64,000 nucleotides of DNA from JANQEU01 sp965228045. GTDB lineage: Bacteria > Bacteroidota > Bacteroidia > Cytophagales > Cyclobacteriaceae. Below the pieces are notes generated by a model that saw only the letters and a program-made list of their open reading frames with translations, did not search any database and had not been told where the DNA came from. This document shows positions 40,777 through 50,076 of the stretch, in pieces. The position numbers and the translations under genes were made by a program. Location of the stretch: contig OZ245789.1 of assembly GCA_965228045.1 (NCBI GenBank), positions 3,844,001 through 3,908,000 on the forward strand, given 5' to 3'. The first letter of the stretch is position 1; every line of letters begins with the position of its first letter.

Positions 40777-43212
40777 ATGCTAAAAAACCTCCTAAACGTT
40801 GCCATTCGGAACTTAACAAAACATAAGTTCTATTCGCTGATCAATATTTTCGGACTGTCCATAGGATTGACATGCTTCCTCATGATCTCCGCCTACGTCA
40901 TTGATGAAGTCAGCTACGATGAATTTCAAAGTGATGTGGAGAGGGTCCAAAGAATGGATTTCCGTGGAACCATAAATGGAAATACCTTTAATACGGCCCT
41001 CGCAGGTCCAGCTACAGCGCAAGTCATGGTAGAAGATTTTCCGGAAGTGGAAGACGCCATTCGTCTCAGAAGTATCGGAGATCGACTTTTCAAGAGAAAG
41101 GATGAGGTCACTACCTATAAAGAGGAGGGTGTCATTTACGCGGATAAGAATTTCTTTTCGTTTTTTGACATCAAGCTACTGGAGGGCAATCCCGAAACAT
41201 GTCTGGATAGGCCTAATACGCTGGTGATCAGTAAATCTTTCGCGGAAAAAGTGTTTGGTGATGAGAATCCAGTTGGGGAGACGCTGTTGATGGATAGCGA
41301 CAATAGCCATGAGGTCACCGGAGTTTTTGAGGACATGCCATCCAATATGCACTTTCATTACGATATTTTATTGTCCATGGAAGGTCGAGAAGAAGCCCAA
41401 CAAAAGATCTGGCTAAGTTTCAACTTCAACACCTATTTGAAATTGGTTCCCGGAACAGACCCAAAGAAACTGGAGGCTAAGTTTCCGGCTCTGGTAGAAA
41501 AATACCTTGGCCCTGAATTTGAGCAATTTATGGGTCAGAGTATCGAAGAGTTGGAGGCAGCCGGCGGTTCTGCAGGATTTAGTCTTTTCCCAATGAAGGA
41601 CATTCATCTCCACTCTGACAAACTGGGTGAGCTCGAAGCCAATGGAAATATTCAATATGTATACATCTTTTCAGCGATTGCGCTCTTTATCCTGATCCTG
41701 GCGTGTATAAATTTTATGAACCTCTCCACAGCCCGTTCCGCCAATCGAGCAAAAGAAGTAGGTGTCAGAAAGGTCATGGGAGCTTACAAATCCTATCTGG
41801 TCACACAGTTTCTTTCGGAAGCATTTCTGATCACACTTGTCTCTATTCTGATTGCTTTTGGCGCCAGCTACCTCCTACTGCCATCTTTCAATGAATTGGC
41901 CAACAAGCAAATCGAGATTTCAAGGTTTTTCTCCGGACAGTTTCTGGCCGTAATGGCCGGGGTGCTCATCATTGTCGGTTTTCTTGCAGGCAGTTACCCC
42001 GCCTTTTACCTATCTGCTTTTCGACCGGTGGATGTACTAAAAGGCAAGCTCAACCTTGGCATGAAAAGCGGTGGGATACGCAGTACGCTAGTGGTCATAC
42101 AATTCACAGTTTCAATTATCATGATGATTGGTACGGCCATTGTTTTCAATCAGCTGAATTACATTCAGAATAAAACATTAGGATACAGCAAAGATCAGGT
42201 AATCATGATAGAAGATGCCTGGTTAATGGGCGATAAACTGGAAACCTACAAGAATGAGGCTCTGAACTTTCCAAGTGTACTCAACGGCACCATCGCCACA
42301 TTTCTTCCGGTAGGCACCACAAATAACAACAACTTGTGGTTTGAAGGACCAACAGCCGGGTCTGGAAAAAACCATGTCATGCATAATTATCGAATTGACC
42401 ATGATTACATCCCAACACTCGGAATGGAAATTATTGATGGTCGAAATTTCTCCAGAGATTTTCCGGCAGATTCGTCCTCAGTGATTTTGAATGAAGCCGC
42501 TGCCAGACAATTTGGTTTCGAAAATCCGGTGGGAGAGGTAATTTCTACATACGACGGGTCCAATGATCAGCCTGTTTCCGACACCAAAAGGATTGTGGGT
42601 ATCGTCAAGGACTTCCATTTTTCAACGATGAGGGAGAACATCGGACCGCTCATTTTTACATTGGATCGTTCCAGAGGATTTGTATCTTTCAAACTTGAAA
42701 CAAAAGACTTACAAGCTACCATCGGAAGTCTGAGGGACCTTTGGGACGAAATGGCTCCCGGACAGCCATTTGCCTACAGCTTCCTGGATGACAGATTCAA
42801 CCGGCTCTATGAGGCCGAGCAAAGAATAGGTGATATTTTTAGTGTTTTTGCTTTTCTGGCCATGTTCATAGCTTGCCTGGGTCTCTATGGCCTGGCTGCT
42901 TTCACAGCGGAGCAAAAAACCAAGGAAATAGGAATACGAAAGGTTCTGGGAGCCTCCATAACACAGATCATTGTCTTATTGGGAAGAGAGTTTGTGAAGT
43001 TGGTGATCATATCATTCGTGCTCGGGGCCGCAATCGCTTATTTTGCGATGAAGGAGTGGCTCAATGAATTTGTTTATAGAATCGACATCAATAATCCGTT
43101 GATCTTTTTATTGTCAGGGGCTGTTGCATTAGCCATTGCGTGGTTAACGATGAGCTTTCAATCATATCGGGCGGCCAGAACAAATCCTGTTAACTCTTTA
43201 AAAGATGAGTAA
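40777..43212 (+). CDS. ABC transporter permease, MacB/FtsX type, without adjacent ATPase
   Basis: The 811-residue protein has two MacB/FtsX halves. Each begins with a membrane segment and a large periplasmic domain (MacB_PCD; about 45-250 and 450-650), then three membrane helices: residues 290-420 in the first half ('YIFSAIALFILILACINFMN', 'GVRKVMGAYKSYLVTQFLSE') and 690-800 in the second ('EQKTKEIGIRKVLGASITQI'). The start 'AIRNLTKHKFYSLINIFGLS' is characteristic of the large Bacteroidota permease expansion. It probably acts as a mechanotransmitter in export or envelope stress rather than as a pore. No ATP-binding subunit is encoded nearby. Confidence 0.92.
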   Translation: MLKNLLNVAIRNLTKHKFYSLINIFGLSIGLTCFLMISAYVIDEVSYDEFQSDVERVQRMDFRGTINGNTFNTALAGPATAQVMVEDFPEVEDAIRLRSIGDRLFKRKDEVTTYKEEGVIYADKNFFSFFDIKLLEGNPETCLDRPNTLVISKSFAEKVFGDENPVGETLLMDSDNSHEVTGVFEDMPSNMHFHYDILLSMEGREEAQQKIWLSFNFNTYLKLVPGTDPKKLEAKFPALVEKYLGPEFEQFMGQSIEELEAAGGSAGFSLFPMKDIHLHSDKLGELEANGNIQYVYIFSAIALFILILACINFMNLSTARSANRAKEVGVRKVMGAYKSYLVTQFLSEAFLITLVSILIAFGASYLLLPSFNELANKQIEISRFFSGQFLAVMAGVLIIVGFLAGSYPAFYLSAFRPVDVLKGKLNLGMKSGGIRSTLVVIQFTVSIIMMIGTAIVFNQLNYIQNKTLGYSKDQVIMIEDAWLMGDKLETYKNEALNFPSVLNGTIATFLPVGTTNNNNLWFEGPTAGSGKNHVMHNYRIDHDYIPTLGMEIIDGRNFSRDFPADSSSVILNEAAARQFGFENPVGEVISTYDGSNDQPVSDTKRIVGIVKDFHFSTMRENIGPLIFTLDRSRGFVSFKLETKDLQATIGSLRDLWDEMAPGQPFAYSFLDDRFNRLYEAEQRIGDIFSVFAFLAMFIACLGLYGLAAFTAEQKTKEIGIRKVLGASITQIIVLLGREFVKLVIISFVLGAAIAYFAMKEWLNEFVYRIDINNPLIFLLSGAVALAIAWLTMSFQSYRAARTNPVNSLKDE

Positions 43213-43233
43213 CCTGTTTTCATAAACTAAATT

Positions 43234-43266
43234 AAAAACCTCATGTCCTGCGACATGAGGTTTTTT
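43234..43266. terminator. Bidirectional terminator between permease and efflux operon
   Basis: AAAAACCTCATGTC and GACATGAGGTTTTT form a 14-pair stem with a CTGC loop, giving U runs in both directions. It separates the FtsX-like gene (+) from the end of the RND operon (-). Confidence 0.92.
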
Positions 43267-43314
43267 ATGACTCAGGGAAGAGATGAGAGTCGCGATTTAT
43301 TCACCTGGTAGCAA

Positions 43315-44745
43315 CTACTCCCATCCTCCTCCAAGAGCCCTATATATGTAAACCTTAGAATGCATCTGCTGCATTTTGGTCTCAATCAATTCAAACCTTG
43401 ACTCAAGTGCTTCTCTTTGGGTCATCAATACTTCCATATAATCTGCACGTGCCGATCTGAACAAGTTATTGGATATATCCACGGATTCGGTCAAAGCCTC
43501 CACCTGTTCTGCTTTTAGCTCGAAACTGCTTTGCAGGTTTTCCATTCTGCTTAGTTGATTGACCACCTCGACGTAAGCGTTAAGAATGGTCTGCTCATAT
43601 TCAATCACTGCTTGAAGCTGTCTGGCATTGGCGTTGAAATAAGTTGCCTTGATTTCCTTTCTGTTGACAACTGGTGCGACAAGGTCACCCGCCAGTCCAT
43701 AGACAATGGATTCCGGTGCTACTGCCAAATAAGCGGGATTAAAGGCATGTAAACCAAGTCCTGCCGATAATCCGGCCGTGGGATAAAATCGTGCCCTTGC
43801 CACTGCCACATCCAACCGTGCAGCCTCCAGTTCCAGCTCCGCCTGCCTGATATCCGGTCTATGGGATAACAATTGAGACGGTGTGCCTGGTTTGACTGAA
43901 TTTGGTTCCAGGCGCTGAAAGTTTTCCGAACTTCTTGGGATGGGCTGTGGATAGCGACCCAACAAATAATTTAAGCGGTTTTCTGTCTCCACTATCCGCT
44001 GCTGGATGCCAAACTGTAAACTACGTGTGTCTAAAACCTGTGCCTCAAATCGTTTTACTGCCAGCTCAGTTACTCGTGTTGCTTCCTTTTGAAGCCTCAC
44101 AATTCGCAAAGCATCGTTTTGAATCTGAATATTTTGAAGTACAATCAGCAGTTCATTGTCCAAAGCCATTAACTCATAATAAGAATCTGCAATCTCAGCG
44201 ATCAGATTAGTTATCAGAAAATTACGCCCTTCAACTGACGCCAGATATCTTTTATTAGCAGACTCTCTGGCGTTTCTAAGCTTACGCCAAATGTCGATTT
44301 CCCATGATGCCATTGCCTCAAATCGCATTTCGGTAAGCGGCTCAGGAAATTCCTCACCAGGCTCTATCTCATTATTTGCCTCTAACACACCATTTCTGGT
44401 ATATCGACCGACTTTGTCCACTCCAAGGTCCACACCTACATCTATGAATGGTTGATACTCACCTCTTAAGGCATCCACTTCATTTCGTGCCATCTCCAAT
44501 TCCTGAAGCACTATATTCAACTCCTGATTATTTTTCAGTGCTGTGTCAATGAGGGCTATCAAATCGGGATCCGAAAAGTAACTCTTCCAGTCTATCTCAG
44601 CCGTATTAACCGAATCCTGATGATCCGGAAATGATTCCGGAGTATCCCTATTTGGCTCTCTAATGGTAAGCTCCGGAACACATGCATTCAATCCCAGCGA
44701 GATCAAAACCATGATGCTTATTCGTATTAGTCCTTTTCTATTCAT
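43315..44745 (-). CDS. RND efflux outer-membrane factor lipoprotein (NodT/OprM family)
   Basis: From ATG 44745 the product has 476 residues and a lipoprotein signal with lipobox 'LGLNAC' (Cys 22). It has two repeats of the OEP domain, seen in 'IDTALKNNQELNIVLQELEM', 'REEINRLNYLLGR'-like 'ETENRLNYLLGRYPQPIPRS', 'SQLLSHRPDIRQAELELEAA' and 'LDVAVARARFYPTAGLSAGL'. The HRPDI(R) block and 'ARFYPT' are diagnostic of the NodT/OprM family. It forms the trimeric outer-membrane channel of the RND pump encoded just upstream. Its start overlaps the pump gene by eight bases. An upstream in-frame start at 44790 lies inside the pump gene and is less likely. Confidence 0.93.
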   Translation of the reverse strand: MNRKGLIRISIMVLISLGLNACVPELTIREPNRDTPESFPDHQDSVNTAEIDWKSYFSDPDLIALIDTALKNNQELNIVLQELEMARNEVDALRGEYQPFIDVGVDLGVDKVGRYTRNGVLEANNEIEPGEEFPEPLTEMRFEAMASWEIDIWRKLRNARESANKRYLASVEGRNFLITNLIAEIADSYYELMALDNELLIVLQNIQIQNDALRIVRLQKEATRVTELAVKRFEAQVLDTRSLQFGIQQRIVETENRLNYLLGRYPQPIPRSSENFQRLEPNSVKPGTPSQLLSHRPDIRQAELELEAARLDVAVARARFYPTAGLSAGLGLHAFNPAYLAVAPESIVYGLAGDLVAPVVNRKEIKATYFNANARQLQAVIEYEQTILNAYVEVVNQLSRMENLQSSFELKAEQVEALTESVDISNNLFRSARADYMEVLMTQREALESRFELIETKMQQMHSKVYIYRALGGGWE

Positions 44746-47700
44746 GGTTTTGTCCTTTTGAGTTACCATTTTCAATTGATTTCTTTTCATGCATCATTTT
44801 TAGAAGTCTGTCCTGGTCTTCCATCGTATGGACATACTCTTCGGACAATGGCTCCTGATCCTCATCATTGAGCAAACTCTTACCCTCTATCATTTTACCG
44901 AAAGCATAGTAAAGGCCTGGAATAATCAGTACACCGAACACCGTCCCCAATAGCATTCCTCCCATGGCAGAAGAGCCTATGGTTTTGTTTCCCACAGCAC
45001 CGGCACCTGAGGAGATAACCAGAGGTATCAGGCCTGCAATAAAAGCAAATGACGTCATCAGAATAGGTCTGAATCGCACTCTTGCACCTTCAATGGCCGC
45101 TTCCAAAACAGTAGCACCCTGGCTATGCTTCTGGACAGCAAATTCTACAATCAGTACTGCGTTTTTACCGAGCAGACCCACAAGCATAATCAGCCCGATC
45201 TGGGCATATACGTCATTGGCCAGTCCAAGTAACTTCAAAAGGAAAAAGGAGCCGAAAATCCCGATAGGCAACGAAAGAATAACGGCAAGCGGCAATAGGA
45301 AACTTTCATATTGTCCGGCCAAAACCAGGTAGACAAAAATGACGACTATTATGAAAATAAACAGAGCTTCATTTCCGCGATCGGCCTGATCGTAGGATAA
45401 GTCTTCCCACGCTATGTCGTAGCCATTAGGTAATGTGTTGTCCGCTACTTCCCTGATAGCAGAAATGGCATCACCGGTAGTATATCCATTTGCCGGCAAC
45501 CCACGAATTGCAGCGGAGTTATAAAGGTTGTAGCGTGTAATCTCGTTTGGTCCCTGGCGCTTGGTGAGTTTCATGAATGAAGAATATGGAACCATCTCTC
45601 CGTGTTCGTTTTTTACAAACAGATTACTCAGATCGGACGGATAGCGCCTATACTCAGGTCCGGACTGCACATATACTTTGAAGAATCGCCCAAACCTTAT
45701 GAATCCCTGCTCATAGGTACTGCCAATCATTATATTGAGATTTTCCATGGCCCTTCCAATGGAAACTCCTTTTTGCATGGCTACCTTATTGTCAATTTCC
45801 AACTCGTATTGCGGATAATTGGCAGCATAAAAAGTGAATAGACCAGATAGCTCTTCTCGTTCCCTTAAGGCGTCCATAAAATTATCATTTATCTTTTCGA
45901 AAGCCTGATAATCGATTTCATTGGTTTTATCCAAAAGTCTCAATGAAAATCCTCCGCTGGTTCCGAAACCGGGGACAGCCGGTGGTTCAAAAAATTCAAC
46001 AATTGCACCCAGGTCTTTTGTTTTCACCTCAAGCTCCTCCATTATCTCATGCACGGAATGCTCTCTTTCTGACCAGTTTTTCAGATTTATCAGACAGGTT
46101 CCTGCATTTGACCCTCTTCCCTCTGTCATGATTTCATACCCTGCAAGAGCCGATACGGATTCTATTCCTTCTACTTCCTCGCAGATGCGTTGAAGTTCCA
46201 GCGCCATTTTGTTGGTTCGCTCCAGGGTAGCCCCCGGAGGAGTCTGAATGATGGCATAGATGGTACCCTGATCTTCATTTGGGATAAACCCGGACGGAAG
46301 GACCTGGTTTTCAATTAATATTCCGATTCCGAAGAAAAGCAAAACACCAAACGTCAACATTCTGCGGTTGACAATATGCTTAAGGACACCAACATATTTT
46401 CCAGTGAGCTTCTCGAACCAGGTATTGAACCCATTGAGGAATACATCGATCATGGTCTTCTTTCGCTTATCTCCATGATCTTGCTTAAGAATCATCGCAC
46501 ACAGGACCGGTGTAAGTGTCAATGCCACAATAGCGGATAACCCAATAGCACTGGCCATGGTAATGGAAAATTGGCGGTAGAAAGTGCCTACCGGACCCGG
46601 CATAAAAGTAATCGGCAGAAATACAGAGGTCATCACCAGCGTGATCGCGATAATAGCACCACTGATCTCTCCCATTACCACCTTCACCGCCTTTAACGGG
46701 GAAAGGTTTGTCTCTTCCATTTTGGCGTGAACCGCTTCCACTACCACGATCGCATCATCCACCACAATCCCGATGGCCAGCACCAGGGCAAACAGGGTGA
46801 TGAGGTTTATGGAGAGTCCAAAAAGTTGCAGAATAAAAAACGCTCCAATCAGGGAAACCGGAACTGCCAAAATCGGAATTAGCGTGGACCTCCAATCACC
46901 ACCGAGGAAGATGAAAACAACGAGTGCAACGAGGATAAAGGCATCCCTGAGTGTGTGGATTACCTGATCGATAGATGCGTCCAGGAAGTTAGAGACATCA
47001 TAACTGATCTTATAATCCATGCCGGGTGGGAAGTGCTGTTCCATCTCCGATAATTTTTCCTTCACCTGCTCTATGACAAGGGAAGCATTACTCCCTACCG
47101 TTTGTTTCAGGACAATTGCCGCAGCCGGATAACCATCAAGATTAGAGTAGATGTCAAAAAATTCGCTTCCTAACTCCACTTCAGCTATTTCACCTAAATG
47201 AATGATTTCACCTTCTTCATTTTCCCGGATGATAATATTTTCATACTGTTCCGGTTTACTATACCGTTCCTGGTAGACGAGTACATACTCAAGTGACTGT
47301 GCCTGCTTACCTGAGCTTCTTCCCAGCCGGCCTGGCCGGCCTATGATACTCTGTTCCATCATCGATTCCATTACCTCTTCCGCTGAGATCTTATAGGCTC
47401 TCATTCTATCCGGCTTTAACCAAACACGCATAGCAAACTGCCTGCTACCAAGAATCTGTGCCCTGGCTATGCCTTTGATCCGTTGGATCTCCGGAATCAT
47501 GTTTACGTTGGCATAGTTGTAAAGGAATTTCTCATCGGCATCCTCATTGGTACTGTAGAGATTTACATACATCAGCATACTGGGCTGAATTGGAGTAATG
47601 ATCACGCCTTCCCTTTGCACCAATGGCGGTAGTAATGGCATGACCTGATCTACCCGGGTTTTTACTCTCACGACTGCCTCGTTAGGGTCAGTTCCCGGCT

Positions 47701-47986
47701 CAAAAATTACCCTTATGGTGGCTTCCCCTGCACTGGTAGCATCCGATGCGATGTAGCGCATGTCCTGAACACCATTTATAGCCATCTCGAGAGGGATAAG
47801 CGTTGAGTTGACCAATACTTCAGCACTTGACCCCGGATAGGCAATAAAAATGTTAACCGTTGTAGGTGCGATCTGTGGAAACTGAGATATAGGTAGCGTT
47901 TTCATGGCCAGCGATCCTGTAAAAAGGAGGACAATAGATATCACTATTGCCAGCACAGGCCGGTGTATTATTCTTTTGAAAAACAT
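44738..47986 (-). CDS. RND multidrug efflux pump, inner-membrane subunit (HAE1/AcrB type)
   Basis: The 1082-residue protein is a hydrophobe/amphiphile efflux RND transporter. It begins 'MFFKRIIHRPVLAIVISIVL' with 'LPISQFPQIAPTTVNIFIAY' and contains 'ALVLAIGIVVDDAIVVVEAV', whose two Asp form the proton relay in TM4, 'FIPNEDQGTIYAIIQTPPGA', and the C-terminal 'RPILMTSFAFIAGLIPLVIS'. These are HAE1 (AcrB/MexB) features, not heavy-metal CusA. Proton-driven export of drugs, bile-salt-like compounds or lipids is expected. The C-terminal 40 residues are a charged tail. It is the middle gene of a three-gene operon with adaptor and channel. Confidence 0.95.
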   Translation of the reverse strand: MFFKRIIHRPVLAIVISIVLLFTGSLAMKTLPISQFPQIAPTTVNIFIAYPGSSAEVLVNSTLIPLEMAINGVQDMRYIASDATSAGEATIRVIFEPGTDPNEAVVRVKTRVDQVMPLLPPLVQREGVIITPIQPSMLMYVNLYSTNEDADEKFLYNYANVNMIPEIQRIKGIARAQILGSRQFAMRVWLKPDRMRAYKISAEEVMESMMEQSIIGRPGRLGRSSGKQAQSLEYVLVYQERYSKPEQYENIIIRENEEGEIIHLGEIAEVELGSEFFDIYSNLDGYPAAAIVLKQTVGSNASLVIEQVKEKLSEMEQHFPPGMDYKISYDVSNFLDASIDQVIHTLRDAFILVALVVFIFLGGDWRSTLIPILAVPVSLIGAFFILQLFGLSINLITLFALVLAIGIVVDDAIVVVEAVHAKMEETNLSPLKAVKVVMGEISGAIIAITLVMTSVFLPITFMPGPVGTFYRQFSITMASAIGLSAIVALTLTPVLCAMILKQDHGDKRKKTMIDVFLNGFNTWFEKLTGKYVGVLKHIVNRRMLTFGVLLFFGIGILIENQVLPSGFIPNEDQGTIYAIIQTPPGATLERTNKMALELQRICEEVEGIESVSALAGYEIMTEGRGSNAGTCLINLKNWSEREHSVHEIMEELEVKTKDLGAIVEFFEPPAVPGFGTSGGFSLRLLDKTNEIDYQAFEKINDNFMDALREREELSGLFTFYAANYPQYELEIDNKVAMQKGVSIGRAMENLNIMIGSTYEQGFIRFGRFFKVYVQSGPEYRRYPSDLSNLFVKNEHGEMVPYSSFMKLTKRQGPNEITRYNLYNSAAIRGLPANGYTTGDAISAIREVADNTLPNGYDIAWEDLSYDQADRGNEALFIFIIVVIFVYLVLAGQYESFLLPLAVILSLPIGIFGSFFLLKLLGLANDVYAQIGLIMLVGLLGKNAVLIVEFAVQKHSQGATVLEAAIEGARVRFRPILMTSFAFIAGLIPLVISSGAGAVGNKTIGSSAMGGMLLGTVFGVLIIPGLYYAFGKMIEGKSLLNDEDQEPLSEEYVHTMEDQDRLLKMMHEKKSIENGNSKGQNHE

Positions 47987-48012
47987 CTTATGATTTGTTT
48001 TGGTGAATGAAC

Positions 48013-49095
48013 TTATTCAGCGTGTAGCTGAAGTTGTGCCAGCGCAGTTTGCGGTTCCAGGAAGTCAATCGCGATCTTGTCATTCTCGCGAACTTTTCGC
48101 AGTCCTTCTAGCAGAATCTTATCGTTGTAATCAAGACCAGACTTCACTTGATACAGGTGGGGCAATTCTGCACCAACTTCTATCCTTCTGGATCGTACTG
48201 TATTGCCTTCATCGATAACGAAAACATACTTCTGATCAAGAATTTCAAAAGTTGCCTTTTGAGGTATGAACTGAGCATTTCGTATCGGAGTCCTTACCAG
48301 GATATTGCCTGTTTCACCATGTCTGAGCAATCCATTTGGATTTTGGAATGTGGCTCTGAATGCAATGTTTCCGGTTTCGTTGTTAAAATCTGCTTCGATG
48401 GCCGTAACCTGACCCTGCTGATCAAACAGCTTATTGTTAGCCATCATCAATTCCACAAGCATAGTGCTGTCTCCACGTACTTTGGACTTATACTCAAGAT
48501 ATTCCGCCTCGGGAACATTGAAATAAACCCACATTTCACTATTATCAGACAAAGTGGTCAGCAGCTCGCCTTCTTCTACAAGACTTCCGAGTCGTACATG
48601 AAAATGGTCCATGATGCCGTCAAAAGGCGCTCTAATCTGAGTGAAATCGAGGTGTACCTGGGCCAGCGCCACTTCAGCTTTGGCCTTATCTAATTTTGCT
48701 TTGGCCAAAGCCAGCTCATTGGGCGCCACCACATTGCTCTCGGCCAGTTGCTTTGTGTTTTGATATTCAATTTCAGTAAAACTTGCTTCGGCTTTGGCTT
48801 TATCAAGTTCTGCCTGGTATAGCCTGGGCATAATCTGGAACATCAATTGGCCTTTTTTGATGAATTGACCTTCATCTACATAAATGTTTTCCAGGTAGCC
48901 TTTTTCAAGTGCCCTTAACTCTATGTGCTGTGCTGAATGAATCTGACAGACATAATCTCTGGTAATAACAGTATCCAGCTTTAACGGGCTGGTTATCTGG
49001 AAAATTGAAGCCTCCTCATGGTGCTCACCATGAGATTCACATCCTGTGATGTAAACGATCGTGCATATACCTAAAAGTATTGTAATTCTTTTCAT
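48013..49095 (-). CDS. RND efflux periplasmic adaptor (membrane fusion protein, AcrA type)
   Basis: The 360-residue protein has a lipoprotein-like signal peptide ('TIVYITGCESHGEHHEE', Cys 19), a His/Glu-rich stretch, and the membrane-fusion layout: 'IHSAQHIELRALEKGYLENI' and 'VDEGQFIKKGQLMFQI' (biotinyl-lipoyl half), a coiled-coil hairpin (residues 95-150, 'LYQAELDKAKAEASFTEIEY'), 'FTQIRAPFDGIMDHFHVRLG' (second lipoyl half), and beta-barrel/MP domains after. It links the RND pump to the outer-membrane channel. It is first in the operon. The HGEHHEE after the lipid Cys might bind a metal. A 25-codon possible leader ORF and a small membrane protein gene lie upstream. Confidence 0.94.
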   Translation of the reverse strand: MKRITILLGICTIVYITGCESHGEHHEEASIFQITSPLKLDTVITRDYVCQIHSAQHIELRALEKGYLENIYVDEGQFIKKGQLMFQIMPRLYQAELDKAKAEASFTEIEYQNTKQLAESNVVAPNELALAKAKLDKAKAEVALAQVHLDFTQIRAPFDGIMDHFHVRLGSLVEEGELLTTLSDNSEMWVYFNVPEAEYLEYKSKVRGDSTMLVELMMANNKLFDQQGQVTAIEADFNNETGNIAFRATFQNPNGLLRHGETGNILVRTPIRNAQFIPQKATFEILDQKYVFVIDEGNTVRSRRIEVGAELPHLYQVKSGLDYNDKILLEGLRKVRENDKIAIDFLEPQTALAQLQLHAE

Positions 49096-49097
49096 TG

Positions 49098-49175
49098 TTA
49101 ATTGATTATGATGGATTGGATGATTTTGGACGGAATACCGCCTAATCCGCGCAGGATGCTGTAGGGATATGGCAT
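49098..49175 (-). CDS. Possible 25-residue leader peptide upstream of the RND operon
   Basis: An ATG at 49175 opens a 25-codon frame that ends in TAA at 49098-49100, two bases before the ATG of the adaptor gene. Its translation would be 'MPYPYSILRGLGGIPSKIIQ' plus five residues. A short hairpin (AGGGA/TCCCT) overlaps its start. Placement immediately before an efflux operon would suit a regulatory leader ORF, but nothing else supports it, and so short a frame can be chance. Confidence 0.2.
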   Translation of the reverse strand: MPYPYSILRGLGGIPSKIIQSIIIN

Positions 49176-49223
49176 TCCCTTATCCGGATCCTACCGATCA
49201 GAAATTGGTTTGACCTAAATCAA

Positions 49224-49556
49224 TTAACAGTGCAGTCTGAGCTGCTGATGCAGAATAAAAATCTTGGGATTGTTCCGTTTGGCTAATGGGCGATAGGAAT
49301 TGCCATGTTTAACGAAACCTGTAGAAATGTTTTGAGATTGATAGTTGTATTCCTGAACAAGTCCATTGGAATCCAGCGAGTCCTGTTTCTTTTCCGAAGT
49401 CCTTCCTTCACGAAATTCTTCTTCGGTTTCCTGTTCTTTTTCAGTCTCAACCTCTGCTACTACCTGCTGCTTATGGAAAATCTCTACCCATATATAATCC
49501 GTGACAGCCAGGGTCAGAAATATGGATAAGAAAATATTTAGCAGCTTATTTCGCAT
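49224..49556 (-). CDS. Small acidic single-pass membrane protein preceding the RND operon
   Basis: From ATG 49556 the product has 110 residues. It has one N-terminal membrane segment (about residues 5-25, 'LLNIFLSIFLTLAVTDYIWV'), a Glu/Lys/Gln-rich charged region ('EVETEKEQETEEEFREGR'), and a basic C-terminal tail ending in 'NPKIFILHQQLRLHC'. I do not recognise a family. It has the same plan as the 1039-1368 protein, and like it sits upstream of a transporter on the same strand (128 bases before the RND adaptor). A TTG at 49574 could add six residues. It may be a regulatory or accessory subunit of the pump; this is inference. Confidence 0.65.
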   Translation of the reverse strand: MRNKLLNIFLSIFLTLAVTDYIWVEIFHKQQVVAEVETEKEQETEEEFREGRTSEKKQDSLDSNGLVQEYNYQSQNISTGFVKHGNSYRPLAKRNNPKIFILHQQLRLHC

Positions 49557-49638
49557 CGGATACAAAAGTACCAAGAATTAGTGGAAGAAAAATACAATCG
49601 TATCCTGCAGGATTTTATTAATGTAATCCGGCATATAT

Positions 49639-49980
49639 TCAGTTGAACCAGACAGCATACTTTTTTCGTCGAAGCTCCAATGCCAGTTTTTTCTCCTGCT
49701 TCAGGGCTTCCGCTTTCGTGGCAATTGGATCTATGTGGTTATACAAATTAGGTCGAAGGTATCTGCCATATTTCCATACGATTTTGGCTGATAGATTATA
49801 ACCTTTCTTATTTCGGAAACCTGTTCGATGCTGCAGAAATCTTTCCTGTGGGGTCTTGCTGGTCATACCGACATAAAGGCATTCCAGCATACCATTGAAC
49901 TGAGGGTTAGCTTCTTTGAATTTCCTGTTTTCAGAAAATACCTTTTTTGATAGTTCAATGACATAAATGTGATAAGGCAT
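49639..49980 (-). CDS. GIY-YIG-like domain protein
   Basis: From ATG 49980 the product has 113 residues. The start 'MPYHIYVIEL' and 'ECLYVGMTSKTPQERFLQH' match the two halves of the GIY-YIG motif (here YIY...LYVG, about 32 residues apart), and 'ATKAEALKQEKKLALELRRK' contains the catalytic Glu of the helix. It is a small, possibly stand-alone nuclease-like protein related to those in UvrC and homing enzymes. The insert between YIY and LYVG is longer than usual. The start ATG is inside a 12-bp inverted repeat that also encloses a promoter box. Confidence 0.75.
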   Translation of the reverse strand: MPYHIYVIELSKKVFSENRKFKEANPQFNGMLECLYVGMTSKTPQERFLQHRTGFRNKKGYNLSAKIVWKYGRYLRPNLYNHIDPIATKAEALKQEKKLALELRRKKYAVWFN

Positions 49981-50006
49981 CCTGTCAAAATTAGGACAGG
50001 ATGCCT
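49975..50006. promoter_or_regulatory. 12-bp inverted repeat enclosing a -7 box and the GIY-YIG start codon
   Basis: AGGCATCCTGTC and GACAGGATGCCT are perfect 12-base arms separated by eight bases. On the minus strand the spacer together with one base of the arm reads TAATTTTG (49986-49993), an exact TAnnTTTG box, and the downstream arm contains the ATG at 49980 five bases later. A dimeric repressor would block the promoter; in RNA the hairpin would trap the start codon. Confidence 0.6.
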
Positions 50007-50076
50007 CCAAATGCCTTAAAGAAAAACCGAAATTCCAACATTAAAAAAATTCGCAATGCTGACAGAATTTTGAGCG

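Noticed and set aside
48148..48693. 181-codon frame antisense to the RND adaptor
   Set aside because: Entirely inside the adaptor coding region with no independent domain; the adaptor is a clear family member.
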